Origin: JAVJSD01 sp040219575
GTDB lineage: Bacteria; Planctomycetota; Planctomycetia; Pirellulales; Pirellulaceae
DNA: 48,327 nt
Assembly (NCBI GenBank): GCA_040219575.1
Contig: JAVJSD010000133.1
Span: 1 to 48,327 of the forward strand
Direction: 5' to 3'
The notes beneath the pieces are model-generated. The model saw nothing but the letters and a program-made list of their open reading frames with translations. It had not been told where the DNA came from and did no database searches. How positions within the stretch are numbered: position 1 is the stretch's first letter; each line of letters opens with the position of its first letter. This document shows, piece after piece, positions 29,488-37,668 of the stretch. Position numbers and translations under genes: made by a program.

Positions 29488-29659
29488 GGCCCGTCAACCG
29501 CGTGACGAAGAAACGAAACCGACCCTCTTCGTCACCATCGACACACGCCCCGCCGCGTCATCAGCCGCCCGTCAAACTCGACCAGCCTTGCCGGATATTC
29601 CGATTTCGCAGCCGGGAAGAACACCGCCGCCCGTCCTTGAAAAACGCGTGAGGTTATCC

Positions 29660-29767
29660 ACCACAGAGAACACAGAGAACACAGAGACAAGAGATAGATA
29701 CCGCCATGAGATTGCTTTATTCGATGTTCTTCATCTTCTTTCTCGGTGTCCTCTGTGTTCTCTGTGG
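29660..29767. repeat. ACAGAGAAC inverted repeat
   Basis: Direct units of ACAGAGAAC (29660-29686) are followed about 60 bases later by the complementary CTCTGTGTTCTCTGTGG (about 29750-29767). Together they can fold into a long hairpin. It lies between the methyltransferase gene end and the SprA-related gene start. There is no gene in 29488-29800. Confidence 0.75.
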
Positions 29768-29800
29768 TCTTTCGTCGTCGGCGCTCGGAAGGCCCGATCG

Positions 29801-30367
29801 CTAACTCGCCCGGCGCGCCACGAGCAGCGCATCATGCCGACCTTCGGCCAACCAGCCTTCTTCGTAGTGCAGCACCTCCAGGCCGGCCGCCAGACGAGGC
29901 AGTTCCCCTTCCTCAAGCAGGTAAGGCGCCGGCGGACGATCGTGCCGCTCGAGGTTGCGCAGCGTCGGCTGCACCACCACCAGCAACCCGCCGGGAGCCA
30001 GGGCGGTGGGTATCTGCGCGAAGAGCGACCGCAGCAGGAAGTGAAACGAGACGATCAAGTTCCACGGCCCTTCCGGCAACGACTCGACTTCCAAGTCGCG
30101 GCAGCGAGTTTGCAATGCCACGCCGGCCGCGCGGGCTCGCGCTTCGGCGATGGCCAGCCCTGCTTGCGAGATATCGACCACCGTCGCGTCCAGCCCCCGC
30201 CGCGCCAACCAGATCGCATGCCGCCCTCCGCCGCCGGCGATGTCCAGCGCCCTGCCAGACATCGGCAATTGCTGCTCCAGGGCCGTCAACAGCAGCGACG
30301 GCGCCGTTGGCGCGCGCTCCGAGTCGGCGTATCGCTCGTTCCACTTCGTTCGATCTTCGTGCGACAT
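29801..30367 (-). CDS. Class I SAM-dependent methyltransferase (TehB-like)
   Basis: A 188-residue methyltransferase. The start at 30367 gives MSHEDRTKWNERYADSERAP, the usual beginning of this small family; the open frame upstream is low-complexity shadow. Motif I is LDIAGGGGRHAIWLARRGLD (41-60), followed by the acidic VVDIS (63-67) that binds the adenosine ribose, and motif post-I/II with LIVSFHFLLRSLF. The substrate is unknown; related proteins include tellurite-resistance TehB and thiol methyltransferases. Confidence 0.88.
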   Translation of the reverse strand: MSHEDRTKWNERYADSERAPTAPSLLLTALEQQLPMSGRALDIAGGGGRHAIWLARRGLDATVVDISQAGLAIAEARARAAGVALQTRCRDLEVESLPEGPWNLIVSFHFLLRSLFAQIPTALAPGGLLVVVQPTLRNLERHDRPPAPYLLEEGELPRLAAGLEVLHYEEGWLAEGRHDALLVARRAS

Positions 30368-30435
30368 GGCCGTTCCGCCTCGATATTGTCTGTCGGTCCG
30401 ATTCTCGTTCCGCATCTGCTTGCGCAGCGCGCTCG

Positions 30436-30879
30436 CTAGTATACGGGGCGGCGCGGCAGCTTGGCCTGGCAATGGGCGCATGTCGCTGCAAGGGGCCAAC
30501 TGGCCAACGGCGAGTCGTTGAAAAAGGCCCGGTCGCATTCGGGGCATCGCCATGTTCGAAGCCGATGCCACGCGACGATCAGGGAACCGTGGGCCGTCAA
30601 CATGTACGCCGCCAGCAAACCAAACACAACCATGTCGACCGCCGCGCGAACATCGCTGCCCAACAACATCACGACGCCCATGCCTGAAAGCACGACCACG
30701 AAGAAGAACGGGATGACGCCCAGCCAAAACATCAGAGCACGAAGGACATTTCGCCGCCGCAGAACCAACTCCGCCCAATCGTTGGGCGGCGCGAAATCGC
30801 CCTCCTCATGGTGGCCCTGAAGTTGCTGCCACGACGGCCCCGGATCGCGCCAACTGGCGTTCTTCTCATCCGTCATCAT
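30436..30879 (-). CDS. Small membrane protein with a C-terminal zinc-ribbon-like motif
   Basis: Two membrane helices (ALMFWLGVIPFFFVVVLSGM and about 20 residues later VVFGLLAAYMLTAHGSLIVA) follow a polar N terminus of about 45 residues. The C terminus holds CPEC and, 24 residues later, CAHC, the spacing of a zinc ribbon. I start at 30879, with GGAG about 7 bases upstream; 30876 is equally possible. No named family recognised. It lies just upstream of the methyltransferase gene on the same strand. Confidence 0.72.
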   Translation of the reverse strand: MMTDEKNASWRDPGPSWQQLQGHHEEGDFAPPNDWAELVLRRRNVLRALMFWLGVIPFFFVVVLSGMGVVMLLGSDVRAAVDMVVFGLLAAYMLTAHGSLIVAWHRLRTWRCPECDRAFFNDSPLASWPLAATCAHCQAKLPRRPVY

Positions 30880-31249
30880 CCCGCATCTCCGCGAGTTGGG
30901 GACTGCAAATTGAGACCATTGCATCTATCGATCGCTATTCGTCCAATCCGCCAAACGCTTGTTCATTTTCGCTCCCAAACCCGACGACTTTGCCGCACAT
31001 GAGCGGCAGGGCCTCTGACCTTTCTGCTGCCTTCCGTTCAGATTTGTATCAAGACCTCCGTTCTCTCCGTTGCCTCATGTTCTCGTGTAGTCTTTGGACC
31101 ACTCCGGCAGGCTGGAAGCCTGCCCCACTTGGCTATAGGCCTATCCTACGCTGTCTGGAAGAGACGCACATACGTTGCTAAACTATGATTAGGCGGGTAC
31201 TTAGCACCGCCTGACTTGGCCATTTTCAGTTTTCCCGCAGGAGACGCCC

Positions 31250-33490
31250 GTGACACTCACCGCACCAGGCTTACGACCGGTCTTGGGCATCGTCCTGCTG
31301 GCGGCGCTGGCCGTCGCGGCGATGTCTCCCGTCGCGGCGCTGTCTCCCGCCTCGGCGATGGCGGCGGCCCCGGAGAAAGCCGCCGAGCAGGATCCGTTCT
31401 ATGAGCCGGTCAAACCGCTCGTGCCCAAGTCGCCTCGCAGCGAACAGGAAGAAGACAAGATCACGGCGGCGGCGCTGTTCGCCCATGCCCGATTCTTGCA
31501 GCAACGCGGCAAGAACGCCGAGGCGCTGCGAAGCTATCAACGCGCCGCACGGTACTCGACGCCGTCGTCCGCCATCCTCGATGAAGTGGTGCAGTTGGCG
31601 TTTCGCCTCAAACGGGTCGACGAGGGAGCGCGGTACGCGGTGATCGCCAGTGAACTCAACCCCGACGATCCCGTGCTGATGCGGCGCCTGGCCGAGCATC
31701 TGGTCGATCAGGGCGAATCGGAGCGGGCGTTGAAAATGTACCGGCTCGCCGCGCGGCCCAAAGAGCAGCCCGAGGGCCCCGTGGCCGAAGCCAAGATCAC
31801 GCGCGAGATCGGCCGGCTGAGCCTGTTGACGGGCGACTACCAGAAGTCGGCGCAGGCGTTCGATGAACTGCTCCAGGCGATCGACCAGCCAGAGAAGTCG
31901 GGCCTCACGCCCGACGTGCTGGGCGAGGTGATCGGCAAACCGGAGTTGATTTACCGCCTGATTGCCGAGAGCTATCTGTTGGCCGAGCGATACGACGACG
32001 CCGAGAAGTTGTTCCGCCGCGCCGAGAAAGCGAAATCCGACCCGGCGGAATTCTCCTACCGGATGGCGCGGGTGGAGCAGAAGCGAGGAAAGATCGACGC
32101 GGCTCTCAAACAGATGGCGGAGTACTTCGACACGAAGACCCTGCCGGAAAACGATCGCCCGTATCGTTTGCTGGCGGAACTGTTGGAAGAGAAGCACGGC
32201 GAGGCGGAGAAGAAGTCGCGCGGCGAGTTGATCGAGCGGCTGGAGAAAATGTGGGACGTCGACACCACCAATCTCGAATTGGGCGGATACCTGGCCGCCG
32301 TCGAACTCGAGGCGGATCGGCTCGACAAGGCCGAGACGATCTACAAGAGCTTGTTGGAGATCGATCCGTCCCTGCAATGGAACGAAGGGCTGATCGAGAT
32401 TCAGCAGAAGCGGGGCGACGCCGAGAAGCTGATCGAGGCGATGAGCGCGGCCGTCGCCAAGACCAACACGCTGGCGACGTTCGAGGACGTGCTCGAGCCG
32501 GCGCTCGAGGATAAGCAACTCACCAAGCAGGTGCTCGTCGCCGGCGAGAAGTCGCTGAAGGACGGCTCGATCACTCCCGAACACGCGCTGGCGCTGGCGT
32601 ATTTCGCGCTCTCGGCGAAGAACCCCAAGGCGGCCGATCGCTTCTTCAAGGAGGCGCTCAACGGCGACGAGGAGACGCGCAACGAAAAGCTCGGTTCGTG
32701 GGGGCTGGAGTTGTTTTCGGCCGAACGTTTCGCAGAATCGGCGCAGGCGTTTCAAGACGCCCTGGCCAACGCCAAGACGCCCGACGAGAAAGCCCGGCTG
32801 AACTACTTCCTGTCGAGCGCGCTGGCCATGGACGACAAGACGCAGGCCGCCCTCACGGCGGCCGAGCAGGCGGCCAGTTTGAGCAGCGAGCCGACCCGCT
32901 TCGAGACACGTCCGGCCTGGGTGCTGTATCACGCCAAGCAGTACGATCGAGCGCGAGTGCGCTACGCCGAATTCGTCGCCAAGCACGACGACGATTTCAC
33001 GTCGTCCGACATGCGGGCCCTGCTTCGCGAGACGCGCCTGATTCTGTCGAACATTTGCGTGCAACTGGACGACATGCCGCAGGCCGAGGAGTGGCTGGAG
33101 CAGGTGCTCGACGAATTCCCGGAAGACATCGGCGCCCTGAACGACCTGGGCTATCTCTGGACCGATCAAGGCAAGCATCTGCATCGCGCGCTCGAGATGG
33201 TGAAAAAGGCCGTCGAGGCCGAGCCCGACAACACCGCCTATCGCGACAGCCTGGGATGGGCGTACTATCGACTGGGCGAGTTCGACAAGGCCATCGCGGA
33301 GCTTGAAAAGGCGGCCGACGTGGAGCAGCCCGACGGCGTGATCCTCGACCATCTCGGCGACGCCTATCATAAGGGCGGGAAGAAGGACCAGGCGCTTCAG
33401 ACGTGGCGCCGCGCCGTCGAGGCCTTCCAGCGCGAGGACGACAAGGAAATGCTCGCCAAGACGCAGGCGAAAATCGACGACAACAAATAG
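31250..33490 (+). CDS. Exported TPR-repeat protein
   Basis: A 746-residue protein starting at GTG 31250, with AGGAG at good spacing. Residues 1-38 are a long hydrophobic, Ala-rich signal peptide (GIVLLAALAVAAMSPVAALS). The rest is tetratricopeptide repeats, clear at ALRSYQRAARYS, AEKLFRRAEKAKSDPAEFSY and in the last 120 residues (ALNDLGYLWTDQGKHLHRAL, then YRDSLGWAYYRLGEFDKAIA). It is probably periplasmic, as a binding scaffold. The 325-base gap upstream (30925-31249) contains only a palindrome fragment near 31107 and no clear promoter. Confidence 0.88.
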   Translation: MTLTAPGLRPVLGIVLLAALAVAAMSPVAALSPASAMAAAPEKAAEQDPFYEPVKPLVPKSPRSEQEEDKITAAALFAHARFLQQRGKNAEALRSYQRAARYSTPSSAILDEVVQLAFRLKRVDEGARYAVIASELNPDDPVLMRRLAEHLVDQGESERALKMYRLAARPKEQPEGPVAEAKITREIGRLSLLTGDYQKSAQAFDELLQAIDQPEKSGLTPDVLGEVIGKPELIYRLIAESYLLAERYDDAEKLFRRAEKAKSDPAEFSYRMARVEQKRGKIDAALKQMAEYFDTKTLPENDRPYRLLAELLEEKHGEAEKKSRGELIERLEKMWDVDTTNLELGGYLAAVELEADRLDKAETIYKSLLEIDPSLQWNEGLIEIQQKRGDAEKLIEAMSAAVAKTNTLATFEDVLEPALEDKQLTKQVLVAGEKSLKDGSITPEHALALAYFALSAKNPKAADRFFKEALNGDEETRNEKLGSWGLELFSAERFAESAQAFQDALANAKTPDEKARLNYFLSSALAMDDKTQAALTAAEQAASLSSEPTRFETRPAWVLYHAKQYDRARVRYAEFVAKHDDDFTSSDMRALLRETRLILSNICVQLDDMPQAEEWLEQVLDEFPEDIGALNDLGYLWTDQGKHLHRALEMVKKAVEAEPDNTAYRDSLGWAYYRLGEFDKAIAELEKAADVEQPDGVILDHLGDAYHKGGKKDQALQTWRRAVEAFQREDDKEMLAKTQAKIDDNK

Positions 33491-33507
33491 TAGGTTCAAA
33501 CAGCAAG

Positions 33508-33580
33508 GTTCGACGGTCGTCGGCGTCCGTCGAGTCGTGACAACCGTTGGGAAACGGCGGACGTGGACGTTCGTCGTACA
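33508..33580. repeat. GACGTCGACGTCCGTCG-type palindromic repeat
   Basis: A degenerate copy of the ACGGACGTCGACGTCCGT family, with two arms (CGGTCGTCGGCGTCCGTCG and GGCGGACGTGGACGTTCGTC). It ends just before the AGGAG ribosome site of the YebC-family gene. Other copies are at 11210, 34961 and 37436. Confidence 0.6.
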
Positions 33581-33595
33581 GGAGAGAGATCGAGT

Positions 33596-34345
33596 ATGGC
33601 AGGCCATTCGCATTGGGCGGGCATCAAGCACAAGAAAGCGCTGATCGACAACAAGCGCGGCAAGTTGTGGAGCAAGCTTTCCAAACAGATCATCATCGCG
33701 GCCAAGATGGGCGGCGGCGATCCGGACGCGAACATCCGTCTGCGGACCGCCATCGCCGACGCGAAAGCCGTCAGCCTGCCCAAGGACAACATCGAACGGG
33801 CCATTAAAAAGGGCACCGGCGAATTGGAGGGCGGCAACGTCGAGGAAGTGCTGTACGAAGGGTACGGCCCCGGCGGCGTGGCGGTGCTGTGCGACATCAT
33901 GACCGACAACCGCAACCGCACCGCGCCGGAGATCCGCAAGATTTTCGATTCCCACGACGGCAAGCTGGGCGCCACCAATTGCGTGGCCTGGATGTTCGAG
34001 CGCAAGGGACTGTTCGTCATCGCGAGCGACAAGGCGACCGAAGAGCAGTTGATGGAGTTGGCCCTGGAAGTCGGCGCCGACGACGTGAAACGGGAAGGCG
34101 AGAATTTCGAAATCACCTGTCCGCCCGAGTCGTATAGCGACGTCAGCGAAGCGTTCGAAAAGGCGGGCATCGAAGTTGAATCGAAGGAAGTCACGCGAAT
34201 TCCCGCCAACACCGTCGATCTCGACGAGGAAACAGCCCGCAAGGTGCTGAAGCTGATGGAGTTGCTCGACGATCACGACGACGTGCAGAACGTGTCGGCC
34301 AACTTCAACATCCCCGACGAGGTGATGGCCACGCTCGAGGCCTGA
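33596..34345 (+). CDS. yebC: YebC/TACO1-family regulator
   Basis: A 249-residue protein of the YebC family, whose members act as transcription regulators or help ribosomes through proline stretches. The N terminus MAGHSHWAGIKHKKALIDNK is diagnostic. The YEGYGPGGVAVLCDIMTDNR block and the CVAWMFERKGLFVI block also match. The start at 33596 has GGAGAG upstream. The earlier in-frame start at 33563 is repeat sequence. Confidence 0.97.
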   Translation: MAGHSHWAGIKHKKALIDNKRGKLWSKLSKQIIIAAKMGGGDPDANIRLRTAIADAKAVSLPKDNIERAIKKGTGELEGGNVEEVLYEGYGPGGVAVLCDIMTDNRNRTAPEIRKIFDSHDGKLGATNCVAWMFERKGLFVIASDKATEEQLMELALEVGADDVKREGENFEITCPPESYSDVSEAFEKAGIEVESKEVTRIPANTVDLDEETARKVLKLMELLDDHDDVQNVSANFNIPDEVMATLEA

Positions 34346-34439
34346 GGGGCCGGACGGCGCAAGCCTCCCGCTGCGGTCGAGGAACGCGCCAGCGTCGGGT
34401 GGAGGGGGCTCAACCCGAAGATTGAGTGGCGATGAACTC

Positions 34440-34655
34440 CTAGGGCGAAGCGTAAGCGAGGAGGGCCGCTCTCCGCCACACCAGCCCGAAGCGTAAGCGA
34501 GGAGGGCCGCCGAAAACGGCTCCCGCTCGCTTCGTGCTGTTCTCCATTCTCCCAAAATCCATTGCCCGCATACCAGGCAAGTCGATCCAAGGAAGTCCGC
34601 CGGTTCGCTCGTGGCGGCGGTTCGAGGCGCCTCGCTCACGCTTCGGGCTAGATTG
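34440..34655. repeat. CGAAGCGTAAGCGAGGAGGG repeats
   Basis: Two direct copies of CGAAGCGTAAGCGAGGAGGG (34444 and 34491) and an inverted relative (CCTCGCTCACGCTTCGGGCT, about 34630). They are non-coding and lie between the YebC-family gene and the leuA promoter. Confidence 0.7.
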
Positions 34656-34663
34656 CACGACGG

Positions 34664-34692
34664 TTGACCTGCTCGGCCGCGTGAGGTATCGT
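34664..34692 (+). promoter_or_regulatory. Promoter of the leuA leader
   Basis: The -35 box TTGACC (5 of 6) and the -10 box TATCGT (4 of 6) are separated by exactly 17 bases. A start near 34699 would put about 30 bases before the leader-peptide ATG and about 130 bases before the terminator, which fits an attenuator. Confidence 0.65.
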
Positions 34693-34728
34693 CTGCTAAT
34701 TGACGTGAGTCGCCCTGACACGGGAAAA

Positions 34729-34794
34729 ATGAGACCGATGAACCTCGCCACGCTCCTAGCCCTATTGCTGCCTCTAGCCCCAGGTAGGCCCTAG
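34729..34794 (+). CDS. Leucine leader peptide of the leuA attenuator
   Basis: A 21-codon frame with seven Leu codons, six of them in an eight-codon run (residues 9-16: LLALLLPL). Three are CTA, unusual in such a GC-rich genome. It starts MRPMNLATLLALLLPL and ends with TAG at 34792-34794. The ATG follows CGGGAAAA. The product itself is not expected to act; ribosome movement through it senses charged tRNA-Leu. It lies between the promoter and an intrinsic terminator, 283 bases upstream of leuA. Confidence 0.8.
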   Translation: MRPMNLATLLALLLPLAPGRP

Positions 34795-34859
34795 GAGGTT
34801 GTGTAGAGACACTACAAGAATCAACCACCCCGAGGCCCGCCAGCCTCGGGGTTTTTTTG
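34753..34859 (+). promoter_or_regulatory. Leucine attenuator: alternative stems before leuA
   Basis: Three competing pairings can be drawn. Stem 1:2 pairs CTCCTAG (34753-34759, inside the Leu codons) with CTAGGAG (34791-34797). Stem 2:3 pairs GGTTG (34797-34801) with CAACC (34822-34826), extended inside by GTAG/CTAC and outside by GG/CC at 34794-34795 and 34828-34829. Stem 3:4 is the terminator. Ribosome stalling at the Leu codons would block 1:2, free 2:3, and take bases from the terminator arm. The pairings are read by eye. Confidence 0.7.
34828..34858 (+). terminator. Intrinsic terminator in the leuA leader
   Basis: A perfect 8-base stem, CCCCGAGG and CCTCGGGG, with an 8-base loop, followed directly by seven T. 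It is the best rho-independent terminator in the window, and it lies upstream of leuA, not after a gene. Confidence 0.9.
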
Positions 34860-34960
34860 TTTGTGAGACCACGGAAATGCGTTGCATGAATTGCTCGCGG
34901 CATGATGTGCCCTCGAGGGCGCGGTTGTTATTGCCCGGGCCGGCCAAGGGCCGGCGATCG

Positions 34961-34985
34961 GTACGACGGACGTCGACGTCCGTCG
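34961..34985. repeat. ACGGACGTCGACGTCCGT palindrome
   Basis: A near-perfect 25-base palindrome (CGACGGACGTCGACGTCCGT core) between the attenuator terminator and leuA. A second arm, GGACGTCCGTCGTCC, follows at about 35012. Confidence 0.75.
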
Positions 34986-35076
34986 CCTGAAGGCGTAATT
35001 CTCGACCGGCGAGGACGTCCGTCGTCCATTCGACTTTGACCCGCGCATCCCCCGTTTCCGGAAGCATCCAACCATC

Positions 35077-36627
35077 ATGAATAACCAGCCCCAACGACAA
35101 ATCGTGATCTTCGACACCACGCTCCGCGACGGCGAGCAGTCGCCCGGCGCGAGCATGAACCTCGCCGAGAAGATGGAGATCGCCCACGCGCTGTGCGCGC
35201 TGGGCGTCGACGTCATCGAGGCGGGCTTTCCGATCGCCTCGCCGGGCGACTTCGAGGCGGTGCGGGAGATCGCGTCGAACTTCGACAGTTCGACCATCTG
35301 CGGCCTGGCCCGCTGCAACGACGCCGACATCGACCGCGCCTGGGAGGCGCTCAAGCACGGCAAGCGATCGCGGATTCACGTGTTCCTGGCCACCAGCGCC
35401 ATCCACCGCGAGTTCAAACTGAAAATGACGCGCGAAGAAATCGTCGATCGCGCGGTCCGCGGAGTGGAGCGGGCCGTCGGCTATTGCGACAACGTCGAGT
35501 TTTCGCCGGAAGACGCCGCCCGGACGGAGGTCGACTTCCTCTGCGAGGTGGTCGAGAAGGCGATCGCCGCCGGCGCTGCCACCGTCAACATCCCCGACAC
35601 GGTCGGCTACGCCACGCCCTCGCACATGGGGCAGGTGATCAGCAGCCTCGTCAATCGCGTGCCCAACATCGACAAGGCGGTGATCAGCGTGCACTGCCAC
35701 AACGATCTCGGACTGGCGGTCGCCAACAGCCTCGCCGCGGTGGAGGCCGGCGCCGGGCAGATCGAGTGCACCATCAACGGCATCGGCGAACGGGCGGGCA
35801 ACTGCTCGCTGGAGGAGGTGGTGATGGCGATGCGCACGCGGCAGGATTTCTATCACTGCCAGACCACGGTGAACACGCAGCGGCTCGTGCCGACCAGTCG
35901 TCTCGTTTCGTCGATCACCGGCATCCAGGTGCAGCGCAACAAGGCGGTGGTGGGACGCAACGCCTTCGCGCACGAGGCCGGCATCCATCAGGACGGCATG
36001 CTCAAGGAACGCACCACCTACGAGATCATGCGGCCCGAGGATGTCGGCTTCGCCAAGACCGATCTCGTGCTGGGCAAGCACAGCGGTCGGGCGGCGCTGG
36101 CCGATCGCGCCAAGGCGCTCGGTTATTCCCTGACGGGCGAACAACTGCACGCGGTGTTCGACGCCTTCAAGGTGCTGGCCGACAAGAAGAAGGAAGTGTA
36201 CGACGGCGACATCGCCGCGCTGGTCGAGGAGCGTCTGCACGGCGCGCCGGTCGAGGAGTGGCAGTTGGTGAGCCTGGAGACGCGGACGCAGACCGGCCAG
36301 GATCCGTATGTGCGGATCACGCTGCGTCATGGCGACGAGGAGGTGTCGGCCGACATGAGCGGCGGCGACGGCCCGGTCGACGCCGCCTTCGGCGCCACCG
36401 AGAAGATCACCGGCGTGCAGATCGTGTGCAAGGACTACCAGGTCCGCAGCGTCACGCTCGGCCGCGACGCGATGGGGGAAGTCAGCCTGGAGGTCGAACA
36501 CCAGGGGCGAACACATCGCGGCCGCGGCGTCTCGACCGACACGGTGGAGGCGACCGTGAAGGCGATCCTCGACGCGGTGAATCGAATTGCGATGGGGGAG
36601 AGGAGTGAGGAGAAGGTAGAGAGTTGA
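35077..36627 (+). CDS. leuA: 2-isopropylmalate synthase
   Basis: Joins acetyl-CoA and 2-ketoisovalerate in the first committed step of leucine synthesis. The 516 residues match the long bacterial form. DTTLRDGEQSPGASM starts at residue 13, HCHNDLG is at 206-212 (metal ligands) and GNCS at 241-244. After residue about 390 comes the C-terminal leucine-binding regulatory domain. The last codons (about residues 507-516) run into the AGAGTAG tandem array, so the tail is repeat-derived. Two layers of leucine control are suggested: feedback through the C-terminal domain and the attenuator upstream. Confidence 0.97.
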   Translation: MNNQPQRQIVIFDTTLRDGEQSPGASMNLAEKMEIAHALCALGVDVIEAGFPIASPGDFEAVREIASNFDSSTICGLARCNDADIDRAWEALKHGKRSRIHVFLATSAIHREFKLKMTREEIVDRAVRGVERAVGYCDNVEFSPEDAARTEVDFLCEVVEKAIAAGAATVNIPDTVGYATPSHMGQVISSLVNRVPNIDKAVISVHCHNDLGLAVANSLAAVEAGAGQIECTINGIGERAGNCSLEEVVMAMRTRQDFYHCQTTVNTQRLVPTSRLVSSITGIQVQRNKAVVGRNAFAHEAGIHQDGMLKERTTYEIMRPEDVGFAKTDLVLGKHSGRAALADRAKALGYSLTGEQLHAVFDAFKVLADKKKEVYDGDIAALVEERLHGAPVEEWQLVSLETRTQTGQDPYVRITLRHGDEEVSADMSGGDGPVDAAFGATEKITGVQIVCKDYQVRSVTLGRDAMGEVSLEVEHQGRTHRGRGVSTDTVEATVKAILDAVNRIAMGERSEEKVES

Positions 36628-36700
36628 AAGTAGAGAGTAGAGAGTAGAGAGTAGAGAGTAGAGAGTAGAGAGTAGAGAGTAGAGAGTAGAGAGTTGAGAG
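36615..36700. repeat. AGAGTAG heptamer array overlapping the leuA end
   Basis: About eleven units of a 7-base repeat (AGAGTAG, with AGAGTTG variants at both ends). The leuA stop codon lies inside the first units. A pyrimidine-rich stretch (CTCTCCTCTCGACTTTCTCC) follows and could pair partly with it. Confidence 0.9.
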
Positions 36701-36787
36701 TGGGGAGTTCCCGCGAGGCTTCGCGTCAATTCGCTGCTCTCCTCTCGACTTTCTCCTCTCTCCTGCTCTTCGCAGCTTTGCTGCGAG

Positions 36788-36862
36788 TCGGGGCGGAGAG
36801 ATTCGAACTCTCGACCTCCTGCTCCCAAAGCAGGCGCGCTAACCAGGCTGCGCTACGCCCCG
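36788..36862 (-). tRNA. tRNA-Pro (anticodon UGG)
   Basis: A full cloverleaf can be drawn on the minus strand. The acceptor stem is CGGGGCG with CGCCCCG and discriminator A, followed by the D-arm GCGC/GCGC. The anticodon stem CCTGC/GCAGG holds the loop TTTGGGA, so the anticodon is TGG. The T-arm is GAGAG-TTCGAAT-CTCTC. The CCA end is not encoded. Confidence 0.95.
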
Positions 36863-36927
36863 CGGCGTATCGGACCATGCTACTGCCGCAAGCAGCAGAC
36901 GGCAATCCGGCGAATCGAAGGGCAGTG

Positions 36928-37165
36928 GGCTAGTTTGAACGACACGTAAGGTCACAACGGCGCGAGGTCACAATGGCACGCGTTGAGCAGTGGGACGTGT
37001 CTTGAGGAAAGGCGCTTTGTGACTGAGGGCCGTTCACGGTCCTTTTCCGCCGCAGGCGGTGCTAGGCCCGGCGTTCACGCCGGGCTTGCGAGTCGCCTCG
37101 CTATTCCGCATTCCGCCTCAGGGCCGTTCACGGCCCTTACGCGGGTCATTTGGGCTTCAGCCCAT
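36928..37165. repeat. Intergenic repeat module, inverted relative to bases 1-225
   Basis: The reverse complement matches the window start block by block, including the GGGCAGTGGGCTAGTTTGAA end and the GGGCTTCAGCCC end. Further copies of its sub-blocks (CGGCGTAAACGCCGGGGC, CACCGCCTGCGGCGGAAAA) continue to about 37310. No gene is present in 36863-37668. Confidence 0.85.
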
Positions 37166-37435
37166 CGAGCGAGGCGAGTGTTGCCTGTCACCAAGGGCTG
37201 AAGCCAGAGAGGCGAGAAGGACCGTAAACGGCCCTCTGGCCCAAGGGTCTCGCAACGAATCACCCCGGCGTAAACGCCGGGGCTAACACCGCCTGCGGCG
37301 GAAAAGGCGATAAACCACCTTCGATGCGTCCCGATTCACGCGGCGTTCGCGTAACTGGCCCAGCGACGCTATCTCCAGGACAGGACCGAACGAGTCACCG
37401 AAACTAGCCCACTGCCAATCGACGACGTGGTGCTT

Positions 37436-37460
37436 GTACGACGGACGCCCTCGTCCGTCG
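37436..37460. repeat. TACGACGGACG..CGTCCGTCG palindrome
   Basis: A further copy of the 34961 family, with GTACGACGGACG and CGTCCGTCG around a short centre. It lies between the repeat module and parB. Confidence 0.65.
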
Positions 37461-37555
37461 AACACTCTCGAACAGCCGACGTTCGCGGTGGGCAATTGAG
37501 GTCGCCTTCAACGGACGACGAACTTCCTCTTGCCGCGTGACAACGATGAATGGCG

Positions 37556-37646
37556 GTAGCAGAAGTCGTGAGACTTCTGATAGCTCAAAGGTCACAACGA
37601 ACTACCTAGCTGCCTAACTCTCACGAACTCTCACAAGTTCGGCTAC
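37556..37646. repeat. Paired-hairpin repeat, diverged copy
   Basis: The first stem-loop is AGAAGTC-GTGA-GACTTCT, with both strands of the stem changed together at one pair relative to the other copies. The second is GAACTC-TCAC-AAGTTC, slightly decayed. The outer ends are GTAGC and GGCTAC. The spacer is longer than in the other copies. Confidence 0.75.
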
Positions 37647-37668
37647 GCGTACCAGGTGGCGGCCGGTT

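Noticed and set aside
31271..34903. A 1210-codon open frame on the minus strand opposite the TPR and YebC-family genes
   Set aside because: It is antisense to two clear genes, has low-complexity Leu/Arg/His-rich sequence and no domain. GC-rich DNA with strong third-position bias gives such frames.
34774..36828. A 684-codon minus-strand frame opposite leuA with a repeated LLSTLYS segment
   Set aside because: The repeated peptide is only the heptamer array read on the other strand; the rest is antisense to leuA.
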